The notes: generated from the letters alone by a model not told the origin. DNA of 64,000 bases from Herminiimonas arsenitoxidans (GCF_900130075.1 NZ_LT671418.1:3224001-3288000), one strand, 5' to 3'. Positions 25,127 through 35,363 are shown, numbered from the stretch's first letter. Made by a program: numbers and translations.

Positions 25127-27250
25127 ATGAGACCTAAAACACCAGACCGCTTGCGGCTTGCCACACTAGTGACGATAGGTGTGTGTGCCACCGTTATCGT
25201 TACTATGCTGGCCTTATTGGTACTGGTCGATCATTTCGCTGCAACATACGCGAAGCAACAGGCGCAAGAACGTCTCCAGCAATTATCGTGGCAGATGCGT
25301 GACTCCCTCGATCGTGGCATTGCGCGGGTGGTTGACCATACGCAGGTCATTGCCAATCTGGCGACGGTACGAGACTCGGACAATGCTGCCGATATCCAAA
25401 GAGTCTTCGACAACATACACAGAAATTTTTCCAACTACGCCTGGATAGGTTTGACCGATACCAAAGGCATGGTGATCGCTGCCTCGGACGGTTTGCTGGA
25501 CGGTGTTGATGTCAGTCAGCGTCCCTGGTTCATGGGCGGACAAAAGCAGCTGTTTATCGGCGACTACCATCCTTCCACCTTGCTGGAAAACAAACTGCCC
25601 AATACGGATGAGCGTTGGCGTTTTGTGGATGTGGCCTTACCAATCACGCACAGCAATGGTATGTATCGCGGTGTGCTTGGCATACATTTGAGTTGGGACT
25701 GGGCGCGTAGTATTGCGAACGAATTGCTGGTGCCGACAGATCGACAATACATGGTCGAAGTGATCGTTGTACGAAATGACGGCATGGTGATACTCGGGCC
25801 AGATTATCTGGAAGAAAGCACCATCAATACGCGCAGCGTAGCCTTGTCTCGTACCGGTCGCACGGGAGCTATTGCCGAGAAATGGCCAGATGGACAGCGT
25901 TATCTGACCGGCTATTCGCAGACGGGTGGACGTGCTGCTTATTCATCGCTGAAATGGTCAGTATTGATACGCCAGCCGGAAGAGATAGCCTTGGCGGCTT
26001 TCCGTGATTTGCAAAAGCAGATTCTATTGGTTGGTGGCCTGGTTGGTTTACTACTGGCACTGGTCGCCGTTGGATTGGCGCGAGGACTGGCCAAACCACT
26101 GGATGATTTGAGCGCAGCGATAGTGCGACGTCGAGATGATGATTTCGAGCAAATTCCCATCATCCCCAACTACCACGAAGTGCATCTGCTTTCTGTCACG
26201 CTGGCAGATATGGTGGAGCGTGAGCGGCAGCACGTGAAAAGGCTGCACACCTTGAATGAAAATCTGGAGCATCTGGTGCAGGAGCGTACCAGAGAGATAG
26301 AAAAAAAAGCGGGAGCACTGGAAGAGGCCTTGGCGCAGCAACTGATTATTCAAGAACGGCTGAGAGATAGCGAAGCAGAATTACGCGCGACCTTGCAGAA
26401 CGCGAACGATGCTTTTATCGCGATGGATCAAAATGGCATCATCGTCGACTGGAATGAACAGGCGGAGCACCTTTTAGGCTGGACGCGTCGTGAGGCGATA
26501 GGGCAAAACCTGTCGGAAATGGTGGTGCCACCGGCAATGCGCGAAGACTATGCGCAAGACTTACAACATTTCATCGCCACGGGCGAAAGCAATATCATCA
26601 ATCAGCGGATAGAAGTGACGGCATTGCGCCGTGATGGCGTTGAGTTCCCGATTGAGCTGGCAGTTGCTTGCGTGCCACGCCGCGATGGTTATTTGTTTAT
26701 CGCCTTCCTGCATGACATTACAGAGAGAAAATTGCTGCAGGCATCGTTGATGGGTATGGCATTAAAAGATGCGCTGACCGATTTGCCTAATCGTCGCGCG
26801 CTGATGCAAAAACTGCCGGAGTCAATTGCACGTGCAGCACGCTTGGGCAAACCGCTGGCAGTGCTCTTCCTTGATCTTGATGGTTTCAAGGGGATCAACG
26901 ACGGCTACGGACATGAGGCGGGAGATGAACTCTTGCGTACGATTGGACAACGTTTGTCAGGCGCTGTGCGCACCACTGATACGGTGGCGCGACTGGCAGG
27001 CGATGAGTTTGTCATCGTGCTGGAAATGATCAATGGCGATGCAGATGCGATTGAAGTTGCGGACAAAATATTGCAGACGCTGCAGCAACCATTTACATTG
27101 ACGGCGGCGACTGTATCGATATCGGCCAGCATAGGCATCGCCATGCATTGGCCTGAAGACAGCACCACTGCCGAGCAATTGATCACGCTGGCAGATGGTG
27201 CGATGTATGTAGCGAAAAAGAATGGAAAGAATCGTGCAGTCGCAGTCTAG
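25127..27250 (+). CDS. Cache-PAS-GGDEF diguanylate cyclase
   Basis: 707 residues. TM helix at about 16-36; a periplasmic double-Cache-like sensor (about 40-290, with GVDVSQRPWF and IGDYHPSTLLENKL); a second TM helix (about 300-322); a coiled linker; a PAS domain (about 418-540, ending HDITERK); and a GGDEF domain from about 545 (LTDLPNRRALM). The signature reads AGDEF at about 622-626, a variant still found in active cyclases. No EAL domain follows, so it probably makes c-di-GMP in response to a periplasmic ligand. A hairpin AGCATCT/AGATGCT (25078-25094) lies in the leader. The start has only a weak RBS (GACGGGACC). Confidence 0.92.
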   Translation: MRPKTPDRLRLATLVTIGVCATVIVTMLALLVLVDHFAATYAKQQAQERLQQLSWQMRDSLDRGIARVVDHTQVIANLATVRDSDNAADIQRVFDNIHRNFSNYAWIGLTDTKGMVIAASDGLLDGVDVSQRPWFMGGQKQLFIGDYHPSTLLENKLPNTDERWRFVDVALPITHSNGMYRGVLGIHLSWDWARSIANELLVPTDRQYMVEVIVVRNDGMVILGPDYLEESTINTRSVALSRTGRTGAIAEKWPDGQRYLTGYSQTGGRAAYSSLKWSVLIRQPEEIALAAFRDLQKQILLVGGLVGLLLALVAVGLARGLAKPLDDLSAAIVRRRDDDFEQIPIIPNYHEVHLLSVTLADMVERERQHVKRLHTLNENLEHLVQERTREIEKKAGALEEALAQQLIIQERLRDSEAELRATLQNANDAFIAMDQNGIIVDWNEQAEHLLGWTRREAIGQNLSEMVVPPAMREDYAQDLQHFIATGESNIINQRIEVTALRRDGVEFPIELAVACVPRRDGYLFIAFLHDITERKLLQASLMGMALKDALTDLPNRRALMQKLPESIARAARLGKPLAVLFLDLDGFKGINDGYGHEAGDELLRTIGQRLSGAVRTTDTVARLAGDEFVIVLEMINGDADAIEVADKILQTLQQPFTLTAATVSISASIGIAMHWPEDSTTAEQLITLADGAMYVAKKNGKNRAVAV

Positions 27251-27271
27251 CGATTAGCAGTGCTGTAAAAA

Positions 27272-28540
27272 TTATTCTATCGTTCCCCATGCATTGGGTT
27301 CTTTGCGCGCATCCAGTCGGCGTCGATAACTACGTCCTCCCAACCACAAGCTCAATGCGACCACTGTAAAAAACAGTTGTCCGCTTGCGAGTGACAGTGG
27401 TGAATGCGATAAGACTGGCGCAATCACGCCGGCGACCAGCGCACCCAGTATCATCATGACAAATGACTGGCACGAAGCAACGATGCCGCGAATATTCGGG
27501 AACAGATCCAGCACCAGTAACGTTGCGCCAGGTGCCACCATAGACATGCCGAAGGTGTAGAAAAATAAGGGTAGAACCGACCACGGCAACGTCGGTGGCA
27601 GCATGGTGTGATAGCTCACATTGAATACAGCTGCACCGACCAAAAAGGCAAATCCGATCAGCACTTGTCGCGAGGTGGGAATATTGCCAGCCAAGCGATT
27701 GGCCGTCAGTGCACCGCAGAAAATTCCTGACACCATAGGAATGAACTGCCAGCCGAACTGTTCGGGGCCCAGGCCAAGATGCTGAACCAGGAATACAGGT
27801 GCAGCAGCGACATACAAAAACATGCCGGCAAAATTAAACGCAACCGCTCCCGCCTTCAAATGAAACAGTGGCGAGCGAAAGACACGCTTGTAACTGTGAT
27901 ACAGAAAGTGCGGATTAAAGGGCTGACGCTTCTCTAGCGGTAGCGATTCCGGCAAGCGTTTGTAGCAATAGAAAAGCAGCAATATCGCATACACGAACAA
28001 GGCGAGAAAGATGGCGCGCCAATTCGAATGCTGGACTATCCAGCCGCCGAGAATAGGAGCAATGGCCGGTGAGATGGAAAAAATCATCGTTACCAGCGAC
28101 AGCAAACGTTCGGCCGCGGCACCGGCATACAGATCGCGAATAATCGCGCGCCCGATCACCACACCTGCACCCGCAGAGATGCCTTGTAACATACGGAAGA
28201 TCCACAGATATTCGATGCTGTGTACGGCCGCGCAAGCGAGCGTTGCAACAGCAAAGACCGCGAGTGAAACCAGAATGATATTGCGTCTGCCAAAAGCGTC
28301 TGACAAGGCACCATGCCACAGTATCATCACGGCAAACGAGAGTAGATAAGCGGTTAGCGTTTGCTGAACTTCCAGCGCAGTGGCACCAAGCGTTGCTTGA
28401 ATATTAGGGAATGCCGGCAAATAAGCGTCGATGGAAAAAGGCCCGAGCATGGACAAGGCCGCCAGCATCACCGCCAGCGCAGTGCTGTTGATGACGATGG
28501 CGGTGACAGGACGCGCGGGTGTTTCTGGTGTGTGAGACAT
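27272..28540 (-). CDS. Bcr/CflA-family multidrug efflux MFS transporter
   Basis: 422 residues with twelve predicted membrane helices, drug:H+ antiporter-1 family. Visible landmarks are SIDAYLPAFPNI in helix 1, the motif-A-like GALSDAFGRRNIILVSL between helices 2 and 3, and RMLQGISAGAGVVIGRAIIRD in helix 4 (motif B with its essential Arg). It is convergent with the cyclase gene (21 bp apart), with the GabD-like gene 71 bp upstream on the same strand. The substrate cannot be read from sequence. Confidence 0.9.
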   Translation of the reverse strand: MSHTPETPARPVTAIVINSTALAVMLAALSMLGPFSIDAYLPAFPNIQATLGATALEVQQTLTAYLLSFAVMILWHGALSDAFGRRNIILVSLAVFAVATLACAAVHSIEYLWIFRMLQGISAGAGVVIGRAIIRDLYAGAAAERLLSLVTMIFSISPAIAPILGGWIVQHSNWRAIFLALFVYAILLLFYCYKRLPESLPLEKRQPFNPHFLYHSYKRVFRSPLFHLKAGAVAFNFAGMFLYVAAAPVFLVQHLGLGPEQFGWQFIPMVSGIFCGALTANRLAGNIPTSRQVLIGFAFLVGAAVFNVSYHTMLPPTLPWSVLPLFFYTFGMSMVAPGATLLVLDLFPNIRGIVASCQSFVMMILGALVAGVIAPVLSHSPLSLASGQLFFTVVALSLWLGGRSYRRRLDARKEPNAWGTIE

Positions 28541-28611
28541 CGGTATTACTCTTTTCTACTTGAACAAATCGTGAGGCCGATGTGTGGTGTTGATTGTCAG
28601 GAGCGACGTGT

Positions 28612-30090
28612 TTAGATGCCGCCCATGCAAAGGTATTTAATTTCCAGATATTCTTCTATGCCGTACTTGGAGCCTTCGCGGCCGAGACCGGATTGCTTGA
28701 CGCCGCCGAACGGCGCGACTTCATTGGAGATCAAACCGGTATTGATGCCGACCATACCGTATTCCAGTTTTTCTGCGACGCGCCAGACACGGCCGATATC
28801 GCGCGAATAGAAATAACTGGCAAGACCGAAATCGGTATTGTTGGCAGCGGCGACTACTTCGTCCTCGGTTTTAAACTTGATGACGGCAGCGACCGGGCCA
28901 AAGGTTTCTTCATGCATGATCAACATGTCATTGCTGATATTCGATAAGACGGTCGGTTCATAAAAATAACCGCCGAGTGCATGTGGCTTGCCGCCGGTAA
29001 TGACCTGCGCGCCTTTTTTCACTGCGTCGCTGACATGCTGTTCGACTTTCTTGATCGCTTGCTCATCGATCAGCGGGCCTTGCAACACGCCTTGCTCGAA
29101 ACCATTGCCAACCTTGATCTGTGCGGCACCTGCACCCAGTTTTTGTACGAAGGCATCGTAAATCGATTCATGCACATAGAAGCGATTGGTGCAGACGCAA
29201 GTTTGACCGGCATTGCGATACTTGGATTGCAGTGCACCTGCGACTGCTGCATCCAGATCTGCATCGTCAAACACGATGAAGGGCGCGTGACCACCGAGTT
29301 CCAGGCCGATTTTTTTGACGGTAGGTGCGCATTGTTCCATCAGGATGCGACCAACCGGTGTTGAGCCGGTGAACGAGACGTGACGCACGATAGCACTGGA
29401 GCAAAGTACTTTGCCGACTGCAATTGATTTATCTGCATCTGCCGTGATGACGTTGATGACACCGGCAGGAATGCCGGCACGATGCGCCAGTTCTGCAATC
29501 GCCAGTGCAGACAGCGGGGTTTGTTCAGCTGGTTTGATGACGATGGTGCAACCGGCGGCAACGGCAGGTCCAACTTTGCGTGTGATCATTGCAATCGGGA
29601 AATTCCACGGCGTAATCGATGCGCATACGCCTATAGGCTGTTTGAGCGTGACAGTACGCTTGTCGCTCCAGGTCGAGGCCATCACATCGCCGCTGACACG
29701 TTTGGCTTCTTCGGCAAACCATTCGATGAAGCTGGCGCCGTAAATGACTTCGCCTTTGGATTCAATCAGCGGCTTGCCTTGTTCTGCGGTCATGAGAGCC
29801 GCCAGATCATCTGCATTGGCGATGATGAGGTCAAACCACTTACGCATGACGATAGAGCGCTCCTTGCCGGTTTTAGCAGCCCAGGCAGGGAAGGCGAGAT
29901 GTGCGGCCTGGATGGCGGCTTCTGTTTCTTCTGCGCCCATGTTCGGCACGCTGCCTATGGTGCTGCCATTCGCCGGATTCGTAACCTTGAAGCTGCCCGT
30001 TGCCTTGACCCATTTACCATCGATATAAGCTGCATCGCGCAATAGTGTTGCGTCTTTCAATTGGAAATGGTGATGGACGGTATCTAACAT
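28612..30090 (-). CDS. gabD: NAD(P)-dependent succinate-semialdehyde dehydrogenase
   Basis: 492 residues from ATG 30090, which has AGGAG 7 bp upstream; a longer reading from 30129 lacks support. Aldehyde dehydrogenase superfamily, GabD type: Asn163 in TPWNFP, the cofactor region FTGSTPVGR, general base Glu264 in LELGGHAP, and catalytic Cys298 in GQTCVC, with Cys300 beside it as in SSADH enzymes that form a redox-switch disulfide. The end GREGSKYGIEEYLE is typical of GabD. It oxidises succinate semialdehyde to succinate in GABA catabolism; no GABA transaminase gene is nearby. Closely related dehydrogenases (glutarate semialdehyde) cannot be excluded. Confidence 0.88.
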   Translation of the reverse strand: MLDTVHHHFQLKDATLLRDAAYIDGKWVKATGSFKVTNPANGSTIGSVPNMGAEETEAAIQAAHLAFPAWAAKTGKERSIVMRKWFDLIIANADDLAALMTAEQGKPLIESKGEVIYGASFIEWFAEEAKRVSGDVMASTWSDKRTVTLKQPIGVCASITPWNFPIAMITRKVGPAVAAGCTIVIKPAEQTPLSALAIAELAHRAGIPAGVINVITADADKSIAVGKVLCSSAIVRHVSFTGSTPVGRILMEQCAPTVKKIGLELGGHAPFIVFDDADLDAAVAGALQSKYRNAGQTCVCTNRFYVHESIYDAFVQKLGAGAAQIKVGNGFEQGVLQGPLIDEQAIKKVEQHVSDAVKKGAQVITGGKPHALGGYFYEPTVLSNISNDMLIMHEETFGPVAAVIKFKTEDEVVAAANNTDFGLASYFYSRDIGRVWRVAEKLEYGMVGINTGLISNEVAPFGGVKQSGLGREGSKYGIEEYLEIKYLCMGGI

Positions 30091-30195
30091 GGCATGCTCC
30101 TGCGTTGCAAAAGGAAAAGCATAGCCCAATCGCAGTGACTGCGCTGAGAGAGGCTGGAAACGTGGTGATGTAGTGATGTCGTGGAGAAATCGATG

Positions 30196-30885
30196 TCAGG
30201 AATAATCGATGTTTTTCTTCATCTCACGTACAAAGTCGGCGAGTCGACGACCGCTGACACTGGAATAGCAATCGACTATGTGCAGCGTACTGATGCGATC
30301 CAGACGGAAGGAGCGGAAGTCGCTACGCGTCTCGCACCAGGCAGCGATGGACCAGCCACCACCCCAAAAGTACAAAGCCAGCGGCCAGATTGTGCGGCAG
30401 GTCGCTTGCTGTTTGGCATCGACGTAATCCAGCAACAGCTTGTTTTGCTTGCCTATTGCCTGTCGTATGGTTTCCAGTCTTTCGCCATGCAAAGGATCGA
30501 TATGGAAATCGGGCGCAAACAAAGGTGTTGCTTCGACGAAGTCACGTTTCTCGCGCGGCAGTGCAAGCGTGATTTTCGCCAATGCTGCGGCACTGGATGC
30601 AGCCAGTTGCGGTCCGCCCCAGGCTTGCACCATGCGCATGCCGGTGACCATCGCTTCGATTTCATCGGTGGAAAACATCAGCGGTTGCAGATCGTAGCCC
30701 GCCTTGACGCGATAACCAACACCGGCTTCGCCTTCGATGGGAACACCGGATAGCGACAGGTCACGGATGTCGCGATAAATCGTGCGTTCCGATACGGCTA
30801 ACCATTCGGACAATTGATGTGCCGTGGTGAGTCGACGACCGCGCAAATACTGCGCGATCTGAAACAGGCGTTCAGCGCGACGCAT
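30196..30885 (-). CDS. YafY-type HTH/WYL-domain transcriptional regulator
   Basis: 229 residues. An N-terminal helix-turn-helix (residues about 4-60: TTAHQLSEWLAVSERTIYRDI) is followed by the linker GYRVKAGYDLQPLMFSTDE and a C-terminal WYL-type region (about 140-220; LALYFWGGGWSIAAWCETRSDFRSFRLDRI). It lies upstream of gabD on the same strand, 105 bp away, and may regulate it. The WYL tripeptide itself is not intact in the visible sequence. Confidence 0.85.
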   Translation of the reverse strand: MRRAERLFQIAQYLRGRRLTTAHQLSEWLAVSERTIYRDIRDLSLSGVPIEGEAGVGYRVKAGYDLQPLMFSTDEIEAMVTGMRMVQAWGGPQLAASSAAALAKITLALPREKRDFVEATPLFAPDFHIDPLHGERLETIRQAIGKQNKLLLDYVDAKQQATCRTIWPLALYFWGGGWSIAAWCETRSDFRSFRLDRISTLHIVDCYSSVSGRRLADFVREMKKNIDYS

Positions 30886-31014
30886 GGCAGATGATTAAAT
30901 ACAGTGACAGCATCTTGCGCTCCAAATATGAGATTGGATGGTGATCCAGAATGAGGTTTGCCGCCTCATTCTGACAAATGCACACCTCACCGTCCAGTTC
31001 ACGTTTATGCAGGT

Positions 31015-31389
31015 TTAATGTTGTGCGTGCAGTCCAACCAAATTGCCTTCGGTATCGATAAAGTGTGCGATGAAGCCGATATCGTCCGGCAGCTCCGTTT
31101 TTGGCAAGTAAATTTTTCCGCCAGCTGGTGCAATGCGCGTCAGTACTGTATCGATAGACGGACTGGCATCCAGATAAATCATGGTGCCGTTGCTGCTGGG
31201 TTGGGAGTACTCGCTATGGGTGACGCTGCCGCAGGTTGTGCCACTAGGGTCGGTGAATATGGCCATCTTCATCAGCTCTGCATTGCCTTCTTCGATGCGG
31301 AGGGTGGTGTCGAACAGGGCTTCATAAAAACGTGTGGCGCGACCGAAGTCGGTGGAGGGAATTTCAAACCAGTTAATTTTTGTTTGCAT
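31015..31389 (-). CDS. VOC-family (glyoxalase/bleomycin-resistance-like) protein
   Basis: 124 residues from ATG 31389 (GAGGAC upstream). A single vicinal-oxygen-chelate module pair: MQTKINWFEIPSTDFGRATRFYEALFDT at the N-terminus and IGFIAHFIDTEGNLVGLH at the C-terminus, typical of the small COG3324-like group. Metal ligands are not fully clear. Function unknown; usually a dimeric cytosolic enzyme or binding protein. Hairpins lie on both sides (30947-30973 and 31439-31462). Confidence 0.82.
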   Translation of the reverse strand: MQTKINWFEIPSTDFGRATRFYEALFDTTLRIEEGNAELMKMAIFTDPSGTTCGSVTHSEYSQPSSNGTMIYLDASPSIDTVLTRIAPAGGKIYLPKTELPDDIGFIAHFIDTEGNLVGLHAQH

Positions 31390-31438
31390 GATGTCCTCGA
31401 AGGAAATGCCAAATGGCAAGACGCATCATGCGGGAGTG

Positions 31439-31462
31439 CTCCTGACAGCATTATGTCAGGAG
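31439..31462. repeat. Inverted repeat between rlmL-like and VOC genes
   Basis: CTCCTGACA (31439-31447) and TGTCAGGAG (31454-31462) form a perfect 9-bp hairpin just past the methyltransferase stop. No T-run follows, so the terminator role is only possible. Confidence 0.55.
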
Positions 31463-31478
31463 ACTTCAGGAAGTTTGC

Positions 31479-32708
31479 TTACTCTTTGGAATCAGTCTTG
31501 GGTATGGCTTGTTCGCGGCGATTGAAGCCGGCCACCATGTCAAAGCGGAATAGACGACATTCGATCGCACCGTTGAAGAAAGGCGTTTTGCGCGCTTCTT
31601 TCAGACGCAGCAATTTCGGCAGTCCGAGATCAGCTGTGAACAAAAAGACTTTCCAGCCGGCGAAGCGTTGCTTGAGTGTGGTGCCGAGGGCGCTGAAGAA
31701 TTCCTTCGCCATCTCATCGCCTTCTATCGTGCTGTCGCCACGCAAGCCTATCCGTTCGCCGTATGGCGGGTTGGTCAGCAGGATGCCAGGTGTTTCACTT
31801 GGCGCTTTGACTTCTTGCGCTTCAATTTGCTTGAGCGGGACTTCGAATCGAATTCCGGCTTTGTTCAAATTGTTGCGTGTCATGGCGACCATATCGCCGG
31901 AAATATCACTGCCGAAAATAGTAGGTGTCTCTGGCAAGACATTTGGTTTGACGCTGGCTTTGATTGCAGCCCATTCATCCTTGCTAAAGCCTGCAAATTT
32001 CTCGAATGCGAAGTTGCGATGCAAGCCTGGTGGAATACCTGCCACCATTTGTGCTGCTTCTGCCAAGATGGTGCCGGAGCCACACATAGGATCGAACAAG
32101 GTCATGCCTGGCTTCCAGCCGGTAGTGCGCAACAGACCAGCTGCCAGATTTTCACGCAAAGGTGCATCGCCGGTTTCCATGCGCCAGCCGCGTTTGAATA
32201 ATGCTTCACCTGAGGTGTCGAGATACAAGGTGAACGTACGTGCATCGAGAAAACCGACGACGCGCATATCAGGCATTTTTGTATCAACGGATGGGCGTCT
32301 GTCGTAGATGTCACGGAAACGATCGCAGATGGCGTCCTTGATTTTCAGAGTGGTGAATTCCAGACTCCGCAGTGGGGATTTGATTGCGGTCACATCGATG
32401 CGGATGGTGTGATCGACTTCAAACCAGTCTTCCCATGCTTGTGCCAGTGTCAGATCGTAAATGTCGTTTTCGGTGGTGTAGCTGGCGTGCGCCATGCGCA
32501 TCAGCACGCGCGATGCAATGCGCGAATGCAAATTGATGCGATACGCATCCTGCAAAGTGCCGGAGCAATGTACGCCGCCAGGAACTTGTGTATGTACCTT
32601 GAGCGTGTTGCCACTGCCAGGTGTTGCTGCGATCTCGTTGAGTTCTTCAGCTAGTGCAATTTCCAGGCCGCGCGGGCATGGGCAAAAATAGGAGTGTGAT
32701 GATGACAT
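31479..32708 (-). CDS. rlmL: THUMP-domain 23S rRNA (guanine-N2)-methyltransferase, RlmL N-terminal type
   Basis: 409 residues. An N-terminal ferredoxin-like/THUMP region (about 5-165) for RNA binding is followed by a Rossmann methyltransferase domain with motif I DPMCGSGTILAEA (206-218) and the N2-guanine catalytic motif NPPYGER (313-319). E. coli RlmL is a fusion with a second methyltransferase (RlmK); only the first half is present here, as in many betaproteobacteria. Predicted to make m2G2445 in 23S rRNA. AAAGG precedes the ATG. Confidence 0.85.
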   Translation of the reverse strand: MSSSHSYFCPCPRGLEIALAEELNEIAATPGSGNTLKVHTQVPGGVHCSGTLQDAYRINLHSRIASRVLMRMAHASYTTENDIYDLTLAQAWEDWFEVDHTIRIDVTAIKSPLRSLEFTTLKIKDAICDRFRDIYDRRPSVDTKMPDMRVVGFLDARTFTLYLDTSGEALFKRGWRMETGDAPLRENLAAGLLRTTGWKPGMTLFDPMCGSGTILAEAAQMVAGIPPGLHRNFAFEKFAGFSKDEWAAIKASVKPNVLPETPTIFGSDISGDMVAMTRNNLNKAGIRFEVPLKQIEAQEVKAPSETPGILLTNPPYGERIGLRGDSTIEGDEMAKEFFSALGTTLKQRFAGWKVFLFTADLGLPKLLRLKEARKTPFFNGAIECRLFRFDMVAGFNRREQAIPKTDSKE

Positions 32709-32810
32709 GGGGGACCTTTTATCCGTTATGAAAATAGACGCGCGACCACATCGAGATGATGTGTCGCACGTACCGTGTGGTACTACTTTTTTACTACTGT
32801 CTAGCTGTAC

Positions 32811-33413
32811 TTATTTTTGGAAAGCGCGTTCGACGAAGTCCAACCTGTCTTGACCCCAGAACGCTTCGCCATCGACGACATACCATGGCGCGCCGAATAC
32901 GCTGGCTGCCATTGCATCGTTGGTGAATTGATCGTATTCGTTTTGTACGCTGGTTGTTTCTGACGATTTCATTAATGCGTTGCCATCGTAGCCTGCGGCA
33001 TTCGCCAATGCGGCCAAGGTATCTGCATCCATGATGTTTTTATCATCGGCCCAGAACGCGTGCATGATGGCGCTAGTCAGTGCCAGTGCCGCATCGGTAC
33101 CGTGTGCGAGCTTGGTGGCGATGATCAGTTTGGCAGCAGGATCGCCGGATACCGGTGAAAACTTCGGTTGCGGATTCAGTGGCAGATTAAGGTGAGCGCT
33201 CCAGCGCTTTAGTTCGAGCAGTCGATATGCTTGACGTTGCGGTGGCCGTTTTGCCAATGGCAAACCGCCAGAGACGCTGAACACTTTTTGCAAATCGATA
33301 GGTTTCATCTCGATTTGTACGTCGTATTGTTTTGCCAGTGCGATCAGACGTGCATGTCCAAAGTAAGCCCACGGTGATTGGGGCGCAAAATAATATTCGC
33401 AAATCTTTGCCAT
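32811..33413 (-). CDS. 2-hydroxychromene-2-carboxylate isomerase-like (DsbA-fold, kappa GST)
   Basis: 200 residues with a thioredoxin-like DsbA fold. The N-terminal YFAPQSPWAYFGHARL matches the HCCA-isomerase/kappa-GST active-site segment (catalytic Ser at about 13), and GVFGAPWYVVDGEAFWGQDRLDFVE near the C-terminus is the other family block. Members isomerise a naphthalene-pathway intermediate using glutathione, but most are found outside aromatic-degradation operons, as here. hemJ starts 18 bp upstream of it on the same strand. Confidence 0.87.
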   Translation of the reverse strand: MAKICEYYFAPQSPWAYFGHARLIALAKQYDVQIEMKPIDLQKVFSVSGGLPLAKRPPQRQAYRLLELKRWSAHLNLPLNPQPKFSPVSGDPAAKLIIATKLAHGTDAALALTSAIMHAFWADDKNIMDADTLAALANAAGYDGNALMKSSETTSVQNEYDQFTNDAMAASVFGAPWYVVDGEAFWGQDRLDFVERAFQK

Positions 33414-33431
33414 GGAAAACTCCGGAAATAA

Positions 33432-33851
33432 TTAAAACGGTTTGACCACGACCAGGATCACGATTGCCAGCAGCAAAACCACCGGCACTTCATTGAACCA
33501 GCGGAACCATGTATGGCTGCGCTTATTGGTGCCGAGCTCGAATTTTTTCAAAAGTGAATTGCAGGCGTGATGGTAGCCGATAGCCAAAATGACAAACACC
33601 AGCTTCACATGCAACCACATACTGCCAGGGCCTTGGCCGAAGCCGTAAAACAGCAAGGCGACGCCGAACAGCACGGCAGGTACTGCGAGAATAGACGTGA
33701 AGCGATACAGCTTGCGCGCCATTAACAGCAGGCGTGTAGTTGCTGTGGCATCGGTTTCCATTGCCAGATTGACGAAGATACGCGGCAAGTAAAACAAGCC
33801 GGCGAACCACGAGATGACGAACACGATGTGCAGTGATTTAATCCAAAGCAT
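33432..33851 (-). CDS. hemJ: Protoporphyrinogen IX oxidase HemJ (CopD-like membrane protein)
   Basis: 139 residues with four membrane helices. The N-terminus LWIKSLHIVFVISWFAGLFYLPR carries the conserved His (about 8) and the WFAGLFYLPR block of HemJ/UPF0093, and the C-terminus has HTWFRWFNEVPV. HemJ performs the penultimate haem step in bacteria lacking HemG/HemY; ferrochelatase hemH is also in this window (47.9 kb). It probably forms a two-gene unit with the HCCA-isomerase-like gene. Confidence 0.85.
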   Translation of the reverse strand: MLWIKSLHIVFVISWFAGLFYLPRIFVNLAMETDATATTRLLLMARKLYRFTSILAVPAVLFGVALLFYGFGQGPGSMWLHVKLVFVILAIGYHHACNSLLKKFELGTNKRSHTWFRWFNEVPVVLLLAIVILVVVKPF

Positions 33852-33925
33852 ATTATTTCCCTGCTAGTGCGTGAATGGCGTCCGATACGTACTTTGCCGT
33901 GGTGAAACAGTAATTTAGCGGGGCA

Positions 33926-33941
33926 TTGCCTTGCAAGGCAA
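33926..33941. repeat. 16-bp perfect palindrome between proA and hemJ
   Basis: TTGCCTTGCAAGGCAA is fully self-complementary. It lies 18 bp past the proA stop on the minus strand and 75 bp before hemJ; no T-tract. Confidence 0.45.
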
Positions 33942-33958
33942 CACTCCTGTGCACGGCA

Positions 33959-35224
33959 CTAGACACGCACTTCCCCATGCCCAAAGACTACGTATTTCAA
34001 GGACGTTAATCCATCCAGGCCGACTGGTCCGCGTGCATGTAATTTGTCGTTCGAGATGCCGATTTCTGCACCCAAACCGTACTCAAAACCATCAGCAAAG
34101 CGGGTCGACGCATTGATCATGACGGATGCCGAATCAACTTCACGCAGGAAACGCATTGCACGTGTGTAATCCTCAGTGACGATGGAGTCCGTGTGCTGCG
34201 ACGAGTAGGTATTGATGTGATCGATAGCTTCATCCATGCCGTCAACGATTTTGACGGAGAGTATGGCTGCCAGATATTCTTCGCTCCAGTCCTGCTCGGT
34301 CACTACGGTCAAATGCGGATAACCTTGCAAAATGGCGCGGGCTTCATCATCAGCACGCAATTCCACTTCCTTCGTTGCATACAATTTAGCCAGCTCTGGC
34401 AAAACCGCAGGCGCAATTGAACGCGCGACCAACAATGTTTCCATCGTGTTGCAAGTGCCGTAACGATGGCATTTTGCGTTGAATGAAATATCCAGCGCTT
34501 TTTTCAGGTCAGCATTGCTGTCGATGTAGACGTGGCAGATACCATCCAGATGCTTGATCATCGGCACCTTGGATTCTTTCATCAAGCGCTCGATCAAACC
34601 TTTGCCGCCGCGTGGCACGATGACGTCCACATATTCAGGCATCGTAATCAATTCACCGACTGCTGCTCTATCCGTGGTTTCCACGATTTGTACGGCATCA
34701 GCAGGCAAGCCGGCACCGGCCAAACCTTCGCTGACGATTTTTGCCAGCGCCTGATTACAATGGATTGCTTCGGAGCCACCGCGCAGAATGGTTGCGTTGC
34801 CACTCTTGATGCACAAGCCTGCCGCATCAACGGTGACGTTAGGGCGGGCTTCATAAATGATGCCGATGACGCCCAGCGGTACGCGCATCTGGCCGACCTG
34901 GATGCCGGTCGGACGGTATTTCATGTTCGAGATTTCGCCGATAGGGTCGGGCAGGGCGACGATTTGCTCCAGACCTTCTGCCATGGTGGCGATGGCTTTA
35001 TCGGACAAGGTCAGACGATCGAGCAGGGCGGGTGCCAAGCCGCTGGCACGCGCTGCTTCCAGATCTTGATGATTGGCTGCGCGCAGCGCATCTGCATCGC
35101 GACGAATCGCGGCTGCGATCAATAACAATGCCTGATTCTTTGCCGCAGTATCGGCTTTGGCCATGGCGCGCGATGCTTTGCGTGCACGTAGCCCAACTTC
35201 TTTCATGTATTGCTTGATATCCAT
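33959..35224 (-). CDS. proA: Gamma-glutamyl phosphate reductase ProA
   Basis: 421 residues, the usual length. Aldehyde-dehydrogenase-like enzyme of proline synthesis that reduces gamma-glutamyl phosphate with NADPH. Landmarks: [20 protein letters not shown] (118-137), the catalytic Cys258 in [13 protein letters not shown], and [19 protein letters not shown] near the end. It starts 139 bp after holA in the same direction; proB is not in the window. Confidence 0.97.
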   Translation of the reverse strand: MDIKQYMKEVGLRARKASRAMAKADTAAKNQALLLIAAAIRRDADALRAANHQDLEAARASGLAPALLDRLTLSDKAIATMAEGLEQIVALPDPIGEISNMKYRPTGIQVGQMRVPLGVIGIIYEARPNVTVDAAGLCIKSGNATILRGGSEAIHCNQALAKIVSEGLAGAGLPADAVQIVETTDRAAVGELITMPEYVDVIVPRGGKGLIERLMKESKVPMIKHLDGICHVYIDSNADLKKALDISFNAKCHRYGTCNTMETLLVARSIAPAVLPELAKLYATKEVELRADDEARAILQGYPHLTVVTEQDWSEEYLAAILSVKIVDGMDEAIDHINTYSSQHTDSIVTEDYTRAMRFLREVDSASVMINASTRFADGFEYGLGAEIGISNDKLHARGPVGLDGLTSLKYVVFGHGEVRV

Positions 35225-35363
35225 TTTGCTAAGGAATGGTTGGTGTGTCGGTTAATGAATTGATAGTTTCTAAAACTACAGTCTGGAATTATCTGGAGCG
35301 CTTGCTGCCGATGCAAACATGTATATGGTGCGCCTTGTGCAAGAGCCAAGGCTCTATTGCTGG

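Noticed and set aside
30958..32307. 449-codon frame on the plus strand across the VOC and rlmL-like genes
   Set aside because: Spans two genes on the other strand and has no signal of a real protein; rlmL motifs DPMCGSGT and NPPYGER support the minus strand.
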